From Hydractinia symbiolongicarpus (lineage: Eukaryota > Cnidaria > Hydrozoa > Anthoathecata > Hydractiniidae), in contig NC_079875.1 in the NCBI RefSeq assembly GCF_029227915.1, positions 25,860,001-25,924,000 on the forward strand: 64,000 nt of DNA, given 5' to 3'. The position numbers and the translations under genes are program-made. The notes beneath the pieces are model-generated. The model was given only the letters and a program-made list of their open reading frames with translations, had not been told where the DNA came from and made no database searches. Every line of letters starts with the position of its first letter. Position 1 is the stretch's first letter. This document shows positions 32,834-45,100 of this stretch, piece after piece.

Positions 32834-33355
32834 ACTAGTTCGGCTATGAGGATCAAATAAATAAATTTGCGGGTGGTCCCAAACTATAGCAAAACTAACA
32901 CCGCTAATAATGCCCAGCATTTCTTGCCCTTTATCGGAATCAGATGAATTATGAAAAGTGCGTAATGAAGTGCTATCGTCTGTAATAATATGAGAAACAT
33001 TTTCTAAACTTTGTATTTGTATGACCTCATTTTCAAGAACCAAACTATTTGGGAGCTCACTTGCGCTTAAGTACTGGTTTGTGTATCCTAGGTTTGTGTA
33101 CCACTTTGTTCCTTCGGAAAGGATATGATCAAGATCACCTGGATTCCAAAAAGAAACTTTTTTAAGAGCCGACCAAACGATCGCAAACAGGGAATTACAC
33201 ATACATTGTGTACCAGTAAAAGTTCCAAGCCTAACATCCCCTTGATGAAAAGATCCCTGTATCGTCTTTAGAATAGTGCAAGGCCCCGGATTAGTTTCAA
33301 CATCACCAGAAAGTAAAAGTACCATACGGCGACAGCTTTTATATGCGAGGTTCAT
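32834..33355 (-). CDS. 2A motif followed by herpesvirus-C76-like cysteine protease domain
   Basis: An ATG at 33353-33355 opens 174 codons. Residues 18-25 are DVETNPGP (33281-33304), the canonical 2A ribosome-skipping core, preceded by a hydrophobic MVLLLSG stretch. The rest resembles the peptidase C76 deubiquitinase fold known from herpesvirus large tegument proteins and from some eukaryotic mobile elements. It has a GTQCMCNSLFAI block with the presumed Gln and nucleophilic Cys, WNPGDLDHIL, YLSASELP and a late FDPHSR block giving the Asp and His. A TAA at 32831-32833 ends the frame three residues after that. The same frame continues with GTSVLLKF, which belongs to the same domain, so the stop looks like a point lesion. 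The predicted roles are processing or deubiquitination during transposition, with the 2A separating a short leader. This is inference. Confidence 0.65.
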
Positions 33356-33360
33356 ATTAG

Positions 33361-34139
33361 CGGTGGTAACGTGTGATCGAGAAAAAAAAATCTTAAAAGC
33401 TAGAGAAACCTCCGTTTTGTAATTTCACCAATAAATTCACTACTTAATTCACCGATAAGTTCACTATTAAGTTCACCGATAAGTAAATTCAAGTTCAAGG
33501 TTCAGTAAGTTCAATTAATTCTGAATATCTGAATGTTCTGAGTAACTAGCTTTTATACTCTGTCGAGTTTCTTCTCTTTTATACTCTGCCGAGTCACGGT
33601 TGTCGAACCTAAAAAAAGAAAAGAAATTCATTGTAATTTTTTGTTTCAATAGCACGGTATAAAAATTAACAAACTTATGTCTGCTAAGATACCAATACCT
33701 CACAAAATCAAGTTAAAAAGTATGTGACGCTAATTTTAATTGAAACATGCACATAAAGCAGCTTACCTCCCACTCCTAAATAAATTATAACCTGAAAATC
33801 GTTTATAAAATACTAGCTGTTAAATTGTTGTAATCCACAAGTTTGCTAGATTAGCTGGTTGTATACACGTTTTTTTCCTATAAGAAAAGCGTTTTTGACC
33901 TGCTTCAATTTTACTAGCAAAATGCTTCTAGGCTGAAACTTTCTTGCTTTTTATTCTTCTCTTTTCTTTGTTTTAAAACACTATTTTCGTTGAGAAAAAA
34001 AGACTTATTTTAAGAATAAATTTTTCAGGATGTAACTTCAGTAAAAAAAATGTGTTGTTTCTTGACCTGTAATTGAAAATACGTGGGTTTTTTTTCAATA
34101 TAAGAAATTTTTAAAATCTTAAAAATGTTAAGACAATGC
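33361..34139. other. Upstream flank of the Helitron
   Basis: No gene recognised. At 33424-33510 there are four irregular copies of AAGTTCACCGATAAGTTCAC. A short minus-strand frame at 33515-33703 has no recognisable motif. This flank may contain the element's 5' end, but no terminus could be fixed. Confidence 0.45.
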
Positions 34140-34413
34140 CCAGCCTCGGTATGACAGGATTCAATTCCTGGAGACCTTCATATTTACATTTTTATACAGT
34201 TATTTAATCACCATAATTTCAAAACAGCATATATCATGCTATATCGTTTATGTGTGGAAAAATCCATGGGGTCACCCGTCCTCAGACTTGATACAGAGGA
34301 AGTTGAGTTTAGATCTAACACAGTCTAGATCAGATTGGAAGAGGGTCATTAATATACCCCGTCCAACCCATGCTAGCATGGAAAACGGACGTTAAGCCGA
34401 GAATGATGATGAT
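34140..34413 (+). mobile_element. SINE-like element with conserved 3' tail
   Basis: GGATTCAATTCC at 34157-34168 resembles a tRNA-type B box. The segment ends with CCCATGCTAGCATGGAAAAC and GGACGTTAAG (34366-34396) and a GATGATGAT microsatellite (34404-34412). This tail, with a GATG-type terminal repeat, is one I associate with tRNA-derived SINEs of marine invertebrates. The A box and exact start are unclear, and a satellite unit may overlap. Confidence 0.5.
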
Positions 34414-34592
34414 TTTGCTTGTGGTTTTACACAAGTCCCTTTTGGTCGACAAACAGACAAAATACGGCTAGTATCAATATAAAGACTAATCGTTTAAACC
34501 TGAAAAAATTCATGGGGTCGCCCGTCCTTTATATATCGCATTTCATTTTGTGCGTGATTTTACACAAGATGCTTTTGGCCGACAAACAGACA

Positions 34593-34639
<47 letters not shown>

Positions 34640-34910
34640 CGAAAGGGTGTCCAACGAACAGACAAAATATGGCTATTATTAATATATACTAATCGTTTAC
34701 CAATGGAAAAATTAACAGGGTTGCCCATCCTTGATGTATCGCATTACATTTCGTGTGGTTTTACACAAGACGCTTTTGGCAGACAAACAGACAAAATACG
34801 GACTGACAAACAAACAAAATATGGCTAACTAATAGTTTACCCATGGAGAAATCCATACGGTCACCCTACTTTTATATATCGCATTTCATTGTATAAAAAC
34901 CATACATTTA
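34250..34910 (+). repeat. Tandem repeat with GGGGTCxCCCGTCC and TTTTACACAAG blocks
   Basis: Three to four irregular copies of a 135-245-base unit. Each has CATGGGGTCACCCGTCC-like sequence, TATATATCGCATTTCATT, TTTTACACAAGACGCTTTTG and GACAAACAGACAAAATA. The TA microsatellite at 34595-34634 lies in the second copy. The open frames here (up to 92 codons) are repeat translations, not genes. Confidence 0.75.
34595..34634. repeat. (TA)n microsatellite
   Basis: About 20 uninterrupted TA dinucleotides inside the tandem repeat. Confidence 0.95.
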
Positions 34911-34924
34911 CGTTAAGTATATAC

Positions 34925-35086
34925 GTTAAGGGGCTTCGAAAAATTTTTGGGCCCTGTTAGCAGTATATTGCAGTTAGGATTCGGACGACCTCCCTCCCCC
35001 TTTTTAGCGGATTTCCGTCCGTGAAATACAGTGCACGGCGATATCCCACAAACAGGGCCCAAAAATTTTTTCCAAAGCCCCTTAAC
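34925..35086. mobile_element. Short MITE with 34-base terminal inverted repeats at TTAA
   Basis: The left end GTTAAGGGGCTTCGAAAAAT.. and the right end ..CCAAAGCCCCTTAAC are reverse complements over about 34 bases, including TTTTTGGGCCCTGTT. TTAA lies at each boundary, as in piggyBac-type target duplications, though the termini beyond TTAA (GGGGC) differ from the usual CCC start. The 162-bp element has no coding capacity. Confidence 0.75.
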
Positions 35087-36635
35087 CAACGAGGGTGTCA
35101 ATAAGCTGCATATGCCGTAAAAAGTGCAGGTGTTTTCGAGCAAGTTCGGTGTTTTAAAAAAAACCTCAAGTATTTGCCCGACAAAAACCTTTATAGACCC
35201 GAATAATATATAATGATTCAGAAAATTAAAAAATAAACTTATATAATATATGGTAGCGAAGTTCTAAAAAGAACTGTTTTCGATAGTTTTCAATAAGATT
35301 TACTTGATAAAAAACTGATATACTAACTTCTTTATGGACAAGTTCATAAATATCAGACACCGATTTGGACATTGCAAAAAAGCAAAAAAGAAAAATTTCC
35401 TCATAATTTGTTTATAAATCCGCCTACTTTGCTAAAATTTTGAGGGATGCTGCGTATGCTTGTTCTTCAAAAGCTAAGTTGGTCAAAATACTAAAAAAAC
35501 CTGTTGTGGTACATGATTTTGATAAAAAAGTAACATTGTTAGTAATTTATCATTTCTTTGGTTATCCTTGTGTTTTCAATCTCCTTATCCTATTTAAAGC
35601 ACTCTTTAATGGTATATTCACTAAAAAAAAATTTCAGGACACAAATTTATCAGAGTATTTGAACAATATACTGATAAATTTTTAACAAACGAAAATTATT
35701 AAAATGTCAGAATGATACTCATTTTCAATTAGATATAAATGTCCTGTATTTTGTAAAGAGCATTAAAATCATATTCATATCATTAAAATCAAATCAAGTC
35801 TTATTTAATAATGCCTAAAAACAATTTTAGGGGTAATAAAATGATAAAATCTTAACAATTTACATAACCAAACTCTACTTTATTATTGCCCTTTTAAGTT
35901 TTTTTAGACTGTTATGTTAGACTCATTGAGTATTGAGTGCATAAATGGTTACTGCCACATATGGTTAAAAAAGTTTACTATGTGTGTTTACCATACTATG
36001 TTTACTATGTATGAATGAATTGGACAGGATTTGATAACAAAATAACTAGAAGTGCAGTATTTGCAAAGAAAAATATCCCGATTCAGATTTGTTAAGAAAT
36101 TATCACATTTTTGCTCTACATGGGAAATATATTTAATATTGTTCAAGTTAACTGTATTTTCATATAAAATAAGTACAAAAAAATAGTTATTTCTCTCTTT
36201 TTGTTTTGGGGTCACAAGCTGATAAAACCTAACAATTTTGCAGCTTTAAAGTGTTATATTTTTATCAATTTTGTTTCCTGGAAATAAAAAAATTGCTCAG
36301 AAAGATCCTAAAAACATCATATTCAAAGCAAAATACATAACTCATAAAAATAAGGAGTTTAGAGCATTTTTTATCAATTTCAAAATTCTGGGCTTGTTAA
36401 TTTTTTATCAATTTATTGTTCCTGAAACAAACGATAATAACTATGTTAATATTTGCTGTTATGAAACAGGGATTTCATATTCAGGAACTTCTGACTATAA
36501 TGCTAAGTCTAAAATCAAATTGTTTTTTTAACTTATTCTCCATAAACATTTTCTGATAAACTTAAAACAACTGATACCAATGTCCAAAAATCATCAGAAT
36601 ATGGTCTGATATTAATGAACTTGTCCTTATCTTCA
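35087..36635. other. Non-coding stretch
   Basis: AT-rich; frames at 35440-35685 (+), 35988-36215 (-) and 36271-36531 (+) have no recognisable motif or splice context. Nothing supported. Confidence 0.5.
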
Positions 36636-37160
36636 AGCGCCTTCTTTCAACTATCGACTGCGTGAACCAGGGTGCCGACTCGCCGGAAACCATGGGGCTG
36701 CCGGTCGAGTTCCGGCAATATAACAAAAACTTAAAATTTCGCCTGGAGAAACCAGAAATCAACCCGAAACAACATTTTTTAAACATTTATTACCATGTAT
36801 AATTTATTCTTTTAATGTCGAGGAATGGTAGTGGTAGACTGTTTTTTATAACATTTATTTCATAAATAGCTGTAATAAAATCCCACAAATAATAAACTGT
36901 AAGTACGACGACAAAATAGCACCTCCCTTCTTTTCGTAAGAATTTAAGGAGCTTGCCCGCGTTGCATTTCGGGCTGTTTCGGACGAAAAAAAACCCAAAA
37001 AACCACGAAAAAAACGCCCGCGGCCGCCCTCACATACACAGCGTTTTCGGCGAGTCGGAACTCTGCATGATGTTACAAGAAATTGCACTTCAGGAATGCT
37101 CCGGCCGAGTTCGTGAAAGTGCGGGCGGTTTTGGGCCAATTTAATTCGAAAAATTCCCAA
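36636..37160. promoter_or_regulatory. Locally GC-rich, CpG-bearing block
   Basis: Two GC-rich patches (36650-36740 and 36950-37140) stand out from very AT-rich surroundings, with CGCCGG, CCGGTCGAGTTCCGG, CGCCCGCGGCCGCC and CTCCGGCCGAG. They precede the possible first exon at 37282. They could be a promoter-type island or an inserted foreign or mobile segment. Frames here are short and unrecognised. Confidence 0.4.
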
Positions 37161-37281
37161 ATTCGTCTCTACCTATGCGGGCGTTTGCGGCTTATCAGCA
37201 ACCTCTTCTAAACTCAGCAAAATTTTTGTTAGGATCTAGAGAGAAGCTCAAAATCTTAAATTTTTTCCCTTGGCACTAACT

Positions 37282-37354
37282 ATGGCAGCACCTCACAGAA
37301 ACTCTAAACTAAGTTCACGCAATCTCCCATTTTACAGGATTCCAGGTTTGGAAG
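37282..37354 (+). CDS. Possible first coding exon, unrecognised gene
   Basis: An ATG at 37282 opens 24 codons (MAAPHRNSKL..FYRIPGLEG) and ends at a strong GTATGT donor at 37355. It follows the GC-rich block. No downstream exon was recognised before the satellite at 37972, so if real the gene was disrupted or reaches across the array. Confidence 0.3.
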
Positions 37355-37379
37355 GTATGTAATTAGCAAAAGTGGTACA

Positions 37380-37971
37380 TATATAGCTAGCTATACTTTA
37401 TTTTTTCCCAGTCAGCATAAACGATGGCATGGGCATAACTTTGTAAAATACTTAAAGATTTATATATTTAGCCTAGATACTTAAAATTCTATTCCCTGTT
37501 AAGTTAGAAAAATACTGTAGCTACAGGGAAGTTTTAAATTAAAATATTAATTACCTATAATTCAGTTCAACACCACCAAAATTTAAAATTTCTTCAATGT
37601 TAGCTAGCTAGCTATTTGGAATGTTCTAGGTGATACCTAGCTCAACTTTTCGGTATATATTATCTTTTTCGTCGTTTTTCTTAATGCAGATTTAGCAGTT
37701 CTAGTCTTTCACCAGCAAGAAAATGGCTTTCTGGCTACCTAAAAAATTGCGACTTTGGGACGGGTCGTAAATGTTAATACTGTATTTTCATTGGTTGAAA
37801 ACTATTAGCCTGTAAACCATGCAATAAACTGAAAAAGTACACAATGTCTATACTAGGACTAACTACCCGCGGCTTCCAGGCTCTGTGCTATCTCTATATA
37901 TCTATATATATATCTCTCTATCTTCCATCCGGCGATTTTAAAGATTCCGCCCCGCATGGCGATGGCGGAAA
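37380..37971. repeat. TAGCTAGC-rich non-coding stretch with TA/TC microsatellite
   Basis: Repeated TAGCTAGC/GCTAGCTA words near 37384, 37602 and 37640, and an irregular TCTATATATATC microsatellite at about 37890-37922. No gene recognised. Confidence 0.55.
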
Positions 37972-38193
37972 TCAAAAATTGCAAATATATGATACTCATC
38001 TCTTTTAAAGGCCTCGTTTATCAATTTTACGACAAAAATGTATCGAACCTAAGACGTTGTTGACCCTAAAGTACAATTATCTTGTATCAGTACGTAAAAT
38101 GGAAAGAACATGACACTCGTCTCTTTTAAATGGCTTGCTTATCAATTTTACGGCTATTATATATAGAACCTGAGACGACGTTGTCGACCCTAA

Positions 38194-39140
38194 ATGACAA
38201 TTATCTTGTATCAATACGAGAAATCGAAAATGTATAACACTCGTCACTTTGAAATGCCTCGTTTATCAATTTTACGACCAAAATATGAACCTGAGACGAG
38301 GTTGTTGACCCTAAATGACAATTATCCTGTATCAATAAGAAAATTGCAAATATATGATACTCGTCTCTTTAAATGCCTCGTTTATCGATTATGCAGCTAA
38401 AATATATAGAACCTCAGACAAGGTTGTTGACCCTAAATGACAATTATCCTGTATCAATGCGAAAAATTGCAAATATATGATACTCGTCTCTTTAAATGCC
38501 TCGTTTATCGTTTTTACAGCTAAAATATATTGAACCTGAGACGAGGTTTTTGACCCTAAATGACAATTATCTTGTATCAATACGAAAAATTGCAAATATA
38601 TGATACTCGTCTCTTTAAATGCCTCGTTTATCGATTTTACAGCTAAAATATATAGAACCTAAGACGAGGTTGTTGACCCTAAATGACAATTATCCTGTAT
38701 CAATACGAAAAAATGCAAATATATGATATATAGAACCTGAGACGAGGTTGTCGTCCCTAAATGACATTTATCCTGTATCAATGCGAAAAATTGCATATAT
38801 ATGACACTCGTCTCTTTTAAAGGGCTCGTTTATCAATTTTACGGCTAAAATATCTAGAAACTGAGACGAAGTTTTTAACCTAAAGTACAATTATCTTGTA
38901 TCAATACGAAAAATCGCAAATACATGATACTCGACAGTTTAAAATGCCTTGTTTAACAATTTCACGGCTAAGGTATCCAGAAACTGAGACGAGGTTGTCG
39001 TCCGTAAAATAGCTACAATTATCCTGTATCAATACGAAAAATTGCAAATATATGATACTCGTCTCTTTAAATGCCCTGTTTATCGATTTTACAGCTAAAT
39101 ATATAGAACCTGAGACGAGGTTGTCGTCCCTAAATGACAA
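38194..39140 (+). repeat. Higher-order block, repeated at about +4913
   Basis: Landmark variants here (for example ATATGAACCTGAGACGAGG and GATTATGCAGC) recur with an offset of about 4912-4914 bases at 43106-44053. Other landmarks recur at about +2476, +887, +1215 and +745 bases. These offsets show several rounds of unequal exchange of multi-unit blocks. Confidence 0.75.
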
Positions 39141-42100
39141 TTATCCTGTATCAATACGAAAAATTGCAAATATATGTTACTCGTCTCTTTTAAAGGCCTC
39201 GTTTATCAATTTTACGACAAAATATATAGAACCAGAGACAAGGTTGTCGTCCCTAAATGACAATTATTTTGTAAAAATACGAAAAATCACAAATATATGA
39301 CACTCGACACTTTAAATGCCTTGTTTATCAATTTTACGGTTAAAATATCTGGAAACTGAGACGAGGTTGTTGACCCTAAATGAAAATTATCTTGTATCAA
39401 TACGAAAAATCGCAAATACATGATACTCGACAGTTTAAAATGCCTTGTTTAACAATTTTACGGCTAAGGTATCCAGAAACTGAGACGAGGTTGTCGTCCG
39501 TAAAATGACTACAATTATCCTGTATCAATGCGAAAAATTGCAAATATATGTTACTCGTCTCTTTTAAAGGCCTGGTTTATCAATTTTACGACAAAATATA
39601 TAGAACCAGGGACGAGGTTGTCGTCCCTAAATGACAATTATTTTGTAAAAATACGAAAAATCGCAAATATATGACACTCGACACTTTGAAATGCCTTGTT
39701 TATCAATTTTACGGTTAAAATATCTAGAAACTGAGACGAGGTTGTTGACCCTAAATGACAATTATCTTGTATCAATACGTAAAATTGCAAATATATGATA
39801 CTCGTCTCTTTAAATGCCTCGTTTATCGATTTTATAGCTAAAATATAGAGAACCCGAGACGAGGTTGTTGACCATAAATGACAATTATCCTGTATCAATG
39901 CGAAAAATTGCAAATATATGATACTCGTCTCTTTTAAAGGCCTCGTTTATCAATTTTATTGTAAAAATATCTAGAAACTGAGATGCAGTTGTTGACTCAA
40001 AAGTACAATTATCTTGTATCCGCTGTTAAAATATCTAGAAACTGAGACGAAGTTGTTGACCTTAAATGACAATTATCCTGTTTATGCCTCGTTTATCGAT
40101 TTCACAGCTAAAATATATAGAACCTGAGACGAGGGTTGTTGACCCTAAATGACAATTATCCTGTATCAATGCGAAAAATTGCAAATATATGATACTCGTC
40201 TCTTTAAATGCCTCGTTTATCGTTTTTACAGCTAAAATATATTGAACCTGAGATGAGGTTTTTGACCCTAAATGACAATTATCTTGTATCAATACGAAAA
40301 ATTGCAAATATATGATACTCGTCTCTTTAAATGCCTCGTTTATCGATTTTACAGCTAAAATATATAGAACCTAAGACGAGGTTGTTGACCCTAAATGACA
40401 ATTATCCTGTATCAATACGAAAAATTGCAAATATATGTTACTCGTCTCTTTTAAAGGCCTCGTTTATCAATTTTACGACAAAATATATAGAACCAGGGAC
40501 GAGGTTGTCGTCCCTAAATGACAATTATTTTGTAAAAGTACGAAAAATCGCAAATATATGACACTCGACACTTTGAAATTCCTTGTTTATCAATTTTACG
40601 GTTAAAATATCTAGAAACTGAGACGAGGTTGTTGACCCTAAATGACAATTATCTTGTATCAATACGTAAAATTGCAAATATATGATACTCGTCTCTTTAA
40701 ATGCCTCGTTTATCGATTTTATAGCTAAAATATAGAGAACCCGAGACGAGGTTGTTGACCATAAATGACAATTATCCTGTATCAATGCGAAAAATTGCAA
40801 ATATATGATACTCGTCTCTTTTAAAGGCCTCGTTTATCAATTTTATTGTAAAAATATCTAGAAACTGAGATGCAGTTGTTGACCCAAAAGTACAATTATC
40901 TTGTATCCACGGTTAAAATATCTAGAAACTGAGACGAAGTTGTTGACCTTAAATGACAATTATCCTGTTTATGCCTCGTTTATCGTTTTTACAGCTAAAA
41001 TATATTGAACCTGAGACGAGGTTTTTGACCCTAAATGACAATTATCTTGTATCAATACGAAAAATTGCAAATATATGATACTCGTCTCTTTAAATGCCTC
41101 GTTTATCGATTTTACAGCTAAAATATATAGAACCTAAGACGAGGTTGTTGACCCTAAATGACAATTATCCTGTATCAATACGAAAAAATGCAAATATATG
41201 ATATATAGAACCTGAGACGAGGTTGTCGTCCCTAAATGACATTTATCCTGTATCAATGCGAAAAATTGCATATATATGACACTCGTCTCTTTTAAAGGGC
41301 TCGTTTATCAATTTTACGGCTAAAATATCTAGAAACTGAGACGAAGTTGTTGACCCTAAAGTACAATTTTCTTGTATCAATACGAAAAATCGCAAATACA
41401 TGATACTCGACAGTTTAAAATGCCTTGTTTAACAATTTCACGGCTAAGGTATCCAGAAACTGAGACGAGGTTGTCGTCCGTAAAATAGCTACAATTATCC
41501 TGTATCAATACGAAAAATTGCAAATATATGATACTCGTCTCTTTAAATGCCTTGTTTATCGATTTTACAGCTAAATATATAGAACCTGAGACGAGGTTGT
41601 CGTCCCTAAATGACAATTATCCTGTATCAATACGAAAAATTGCAAATATATGTTACTCGTCTCTTTTAAAGGCCTCGTTTATCAATTTTACGACAAAATA
41701 TATAGAACCAAAGACAAGGTTGTCGTCCCTAAATGACAATTATTTTGTAAAAATACGAAAAATCGCAAATATATGACACTCGACACTTTGAAATGCCTTG
41801 TTTATCAATTTTACGGTTAAAATATCTAGAAACTGAGACGAGGTTGTTGACCCTAAATGACAATTATCTTGTATCAATACGTAAAATTGCAAATATATGA
41901 TACTCGTCTCTTTAAATGCCTCGTTTATCGATTTTATAGCTAAAATATAGAGAACCCGAGACGAGGTTGTTGACCATAAATGACAATTATCCTGTATCAA
42001 TGCGAAAAATTGCAAATATATGATACTCGTCTCTTTTAAAGGCCTCGTTTATCAATTTTATTGTAAAAATATCTAGAAACTGAGATGCAGTTGTTGACCC

Positions 42101-45100
42101 AAAAGTACAATTATCTTGTATCCACGGTTAAAATATCTAGAAACTGAGACGAAGTTGTTGACCTTAAATGACAATTATCCTGTTTATGCCTCGTTTATCG
42201 ATTTCACAGCTAAAATATATAGAACCTGAGACGAGGTTGTTGACCCTAAATGACAATTATCCTGTATCAATGCGAAAAATTGCAAATATATGATACTCGT
42301 CTCTTTAAATGCCTCGTTTATCGATTTTACAGTTAAAATAGATAGAACCTGAGACGAGGTTGTTGACCCTAAAGTACAATTATCTTGTATCCATGCAAAA
42401 AATCGCAAATACATGATACTCGAACCCTAAATGACAATTATCCTCTATCAATGCGAAAAATTGCAAATATATGATACTCGTCTCTTTAAATGCCTCGTTT
42501 ATCGCTTTTACAGCTAAAATATATAGAACCTGAGACGAAGTTGTTGACCCTAAATTACAATTATCCTGTATCAATGCGAAAAATTGCAAATAAATGGTAC
42601 TCGTCTCTTTTAAAGGCCTCGTTTATCAATTTTATTGTAAAAATATCTAGAAACTGAGATGCAGTTGTTGACCCAAAAGTACAATTATCTTGTATCATAC
42701 GAAAAATCGCAAATAATTGATGCTTGACAGTTTGAAATGCCTTGTTTATCAACTATACGGTTAAAATATATAGAACCTGAGACGAGGTTGTCGTCCCTAA
42801 ATGACAATTATCCTGTATCAATACGAAAAATTGCAAATATATGATACTCGTCTCTTTTAAAGGCCTCGTTTATCAAATTTACGGCTAAAATATATAGAAC
42901 CTGAGACGAGGTTGTTGACCCTAAATTACAATTATCCTGTATCAATACGAAAAATTGCAAATATATGATACTCGTCTCTTTAAATGCCTTGTTTATCGAT
43001 TGTACAGCAAAAATATATAGAACCTGAGACGAGGTTGTTGACCCTAAAGTACAATTATCTTGTATCCATGCAAAAAATCGCAGATACATGATACTCGAAC
43101 CCTAAATGACAATTATCCTGTATCAATGCGAAAAATTGCAAATATATGATACTCGTCACTTTGAAATGCCTCGTTTATCAATTTTACGACCAAAATATGA
43201 ACCTGAGACGAGGTTGTTGACCCTAAATGACAATTATCCTGTATCAATAAGAAAATTGCAAATATATGATACTCGTCTCTTTAAATGCCTCGTTTATCGA
43301 TTATGCAGCTAAAATATATAGAACCTCAGACAAGGTTGTTGACCCTAAATGACAATTATCCTGTATCAATGCGAAAAATTGCAAATATATGATACTCGTC
43401 TCTTTAAATGCCTCGTTTATCGTTTTTACAGCTAAAATATATTGAACCTGAGACGAGGTTGTCGTCCCTAAATGACAATTATCTTGTATCAATACGAAAA
43501 ATTGCAAATATATGATACTCGTCTCTTTAAATGCCTCGTTTATCGATTTTACAGCTAAAATATATAGAACCTAAGACGAGGTTGTCGACCCTAAATGACA
43601 ATTATCCTGTATCAGTACGAAAAAATGCAAATATATGATATATAGAACCTGAGACGAGGTTGTCGTCCCTAAATGACATTTATCCTGTATCAATGCGAAA
43701 AATTGCATATATATGACACTCGTCTCTTTTAAAGGGCTCGTTTATCAATTTTACGGCTAAAATATCTAGAAACTGAGACGAAGTTGTTGACCCTAAAGTA
43801 CAATTATCTTGTATCAATACGAAAAATCGCAAATACATGATACTCGACAGTTTAAAATGCCTTGTTTAACAATTTCACGGCTAAGGTATCCAGAAACTGA
43901 GACGAGGTTGTCGTCCGTAAAATAGCTACAATTATCCTGTATCAATACGAAAAATTGCAAATATATGATACTCGTCTCTTTAAATGCCTTGTTTATCGAT
44001 TTTACAGCTAAATATATAGAACCTGAGACGAGGTTGTCGTCCCTAAATGACAATTATCCTGTATCAATACGAAAAATTGCAAATATATGTTACTCGTCTC
44101 TTTTAAAGGCCTCGTTTATCAATTTTACGACAAAATATATAGAACCAGAGACAAGGTTGTCGTCCCTAAATGACAATTATTTTGTAAAAATACGAAAAAT
44201 CACAAATATATGACACTCGACACTTTGAAATGCCTTGTTTATCAATTTTACGGTTAAAATATCTGGAAACTGAGACGAGGTTGTTGACCCTAAATGACAA
44301 TTATCTTGTATCAATACGAAAAATCGCAAATACATGATACTCGACAGTTTAAAATGCCTTGTTTAACAATTTTACGGCTAAGGTATCCAGAAACTGAGAC
44401 GAGGTTGTCGTCCGTAAAATAGCTACAATTATCCTGTATCAATACGAAAAATTGCAAATATATGTTACTCGTCTCTTTTAAAGGCCTCGTTTTTCAATTT
44501 TACGACAAAATATATAGAACCAGGGACGAGGTTGTCGTCCCTAAATGACAATTATTTTGTAAAAATACGAAAAATCGCAAATATATGACACTCGACACTT
44601 TGAAATGCCTTGTTTATCAATTTTACGGTTAAAATATCTAGAAACTGAGACGAGGTTGTTGACCCTAAATGACAATTATCTTGTATCAATACGTAAAATT
44701 GCAAATATATGATACTCGTCTCTTTAAATGCCTCGTTTATCGATTTTATAGCTAAAATATAGAGAACCCGAGACGAGGTTGTTGACCATAAATGACAATT
44801 ATCCTGTATCAATGCGAAAAATTGCAAATATATGATACTCGTCTCTTTTAAAGGCCTCGTTTATCAATTTTACGACAAAATATATAGAACCAGAGACAAG
44901 GTTGTCGTCCCTAAATGACAATTATTTTGTAAAAATACGAAAAATCACAAATATATGACACTCGACACTTTGAAATGCCTTGTTTATCAATTTTACGGTT
45001 AAAATATCTGGAAACTGAGACGAGGTTGTTGACCCTAAATGACAATTATCTTGTATCAATACGAAAAATCGCAAATACATGATACTCGACAGTTTAAAAT

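Larger units (their letters stand above)
28949..33360 (-). mobile_element. Helitron fragment, helicase half missing
   Basis: Reading leftwards from 33355: a 2A motif, a C76-like cysteine protease, a 17-residue repeat linker, a Cys-rich N-terminal region, the Helitron-like N domain, the HUH/Y2 Rep nuclease and a post-Rep acidic region. The homology ends at IRKLNETQRQSFEVV, which resembles the very start of the PIF1-type helicase domain. The helicase and the 3' terminal hairpin/CTRR end are absent, replaced by the satellite. No 5' TC terminus was identified. This is a broken rolling-circle element. Confidence 0.8.

Noticed and set aside
34150-34180. tRNA gene
   Set aside because: A B-box-like sequence is present, but no A box or cloverleaf could be drawn. 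Treated as part of a SINE-like element.
34419-34828. Frames with Tyr-Ile repeats
   Set aside because: These are translations of the TA microsatellite and its tandem repeat.
36855-37160. 101-codon minus-strand frame over the GC-rich block
   Set aside because: Arg-rich translation of GC-rich DNA without a recognisable motif.
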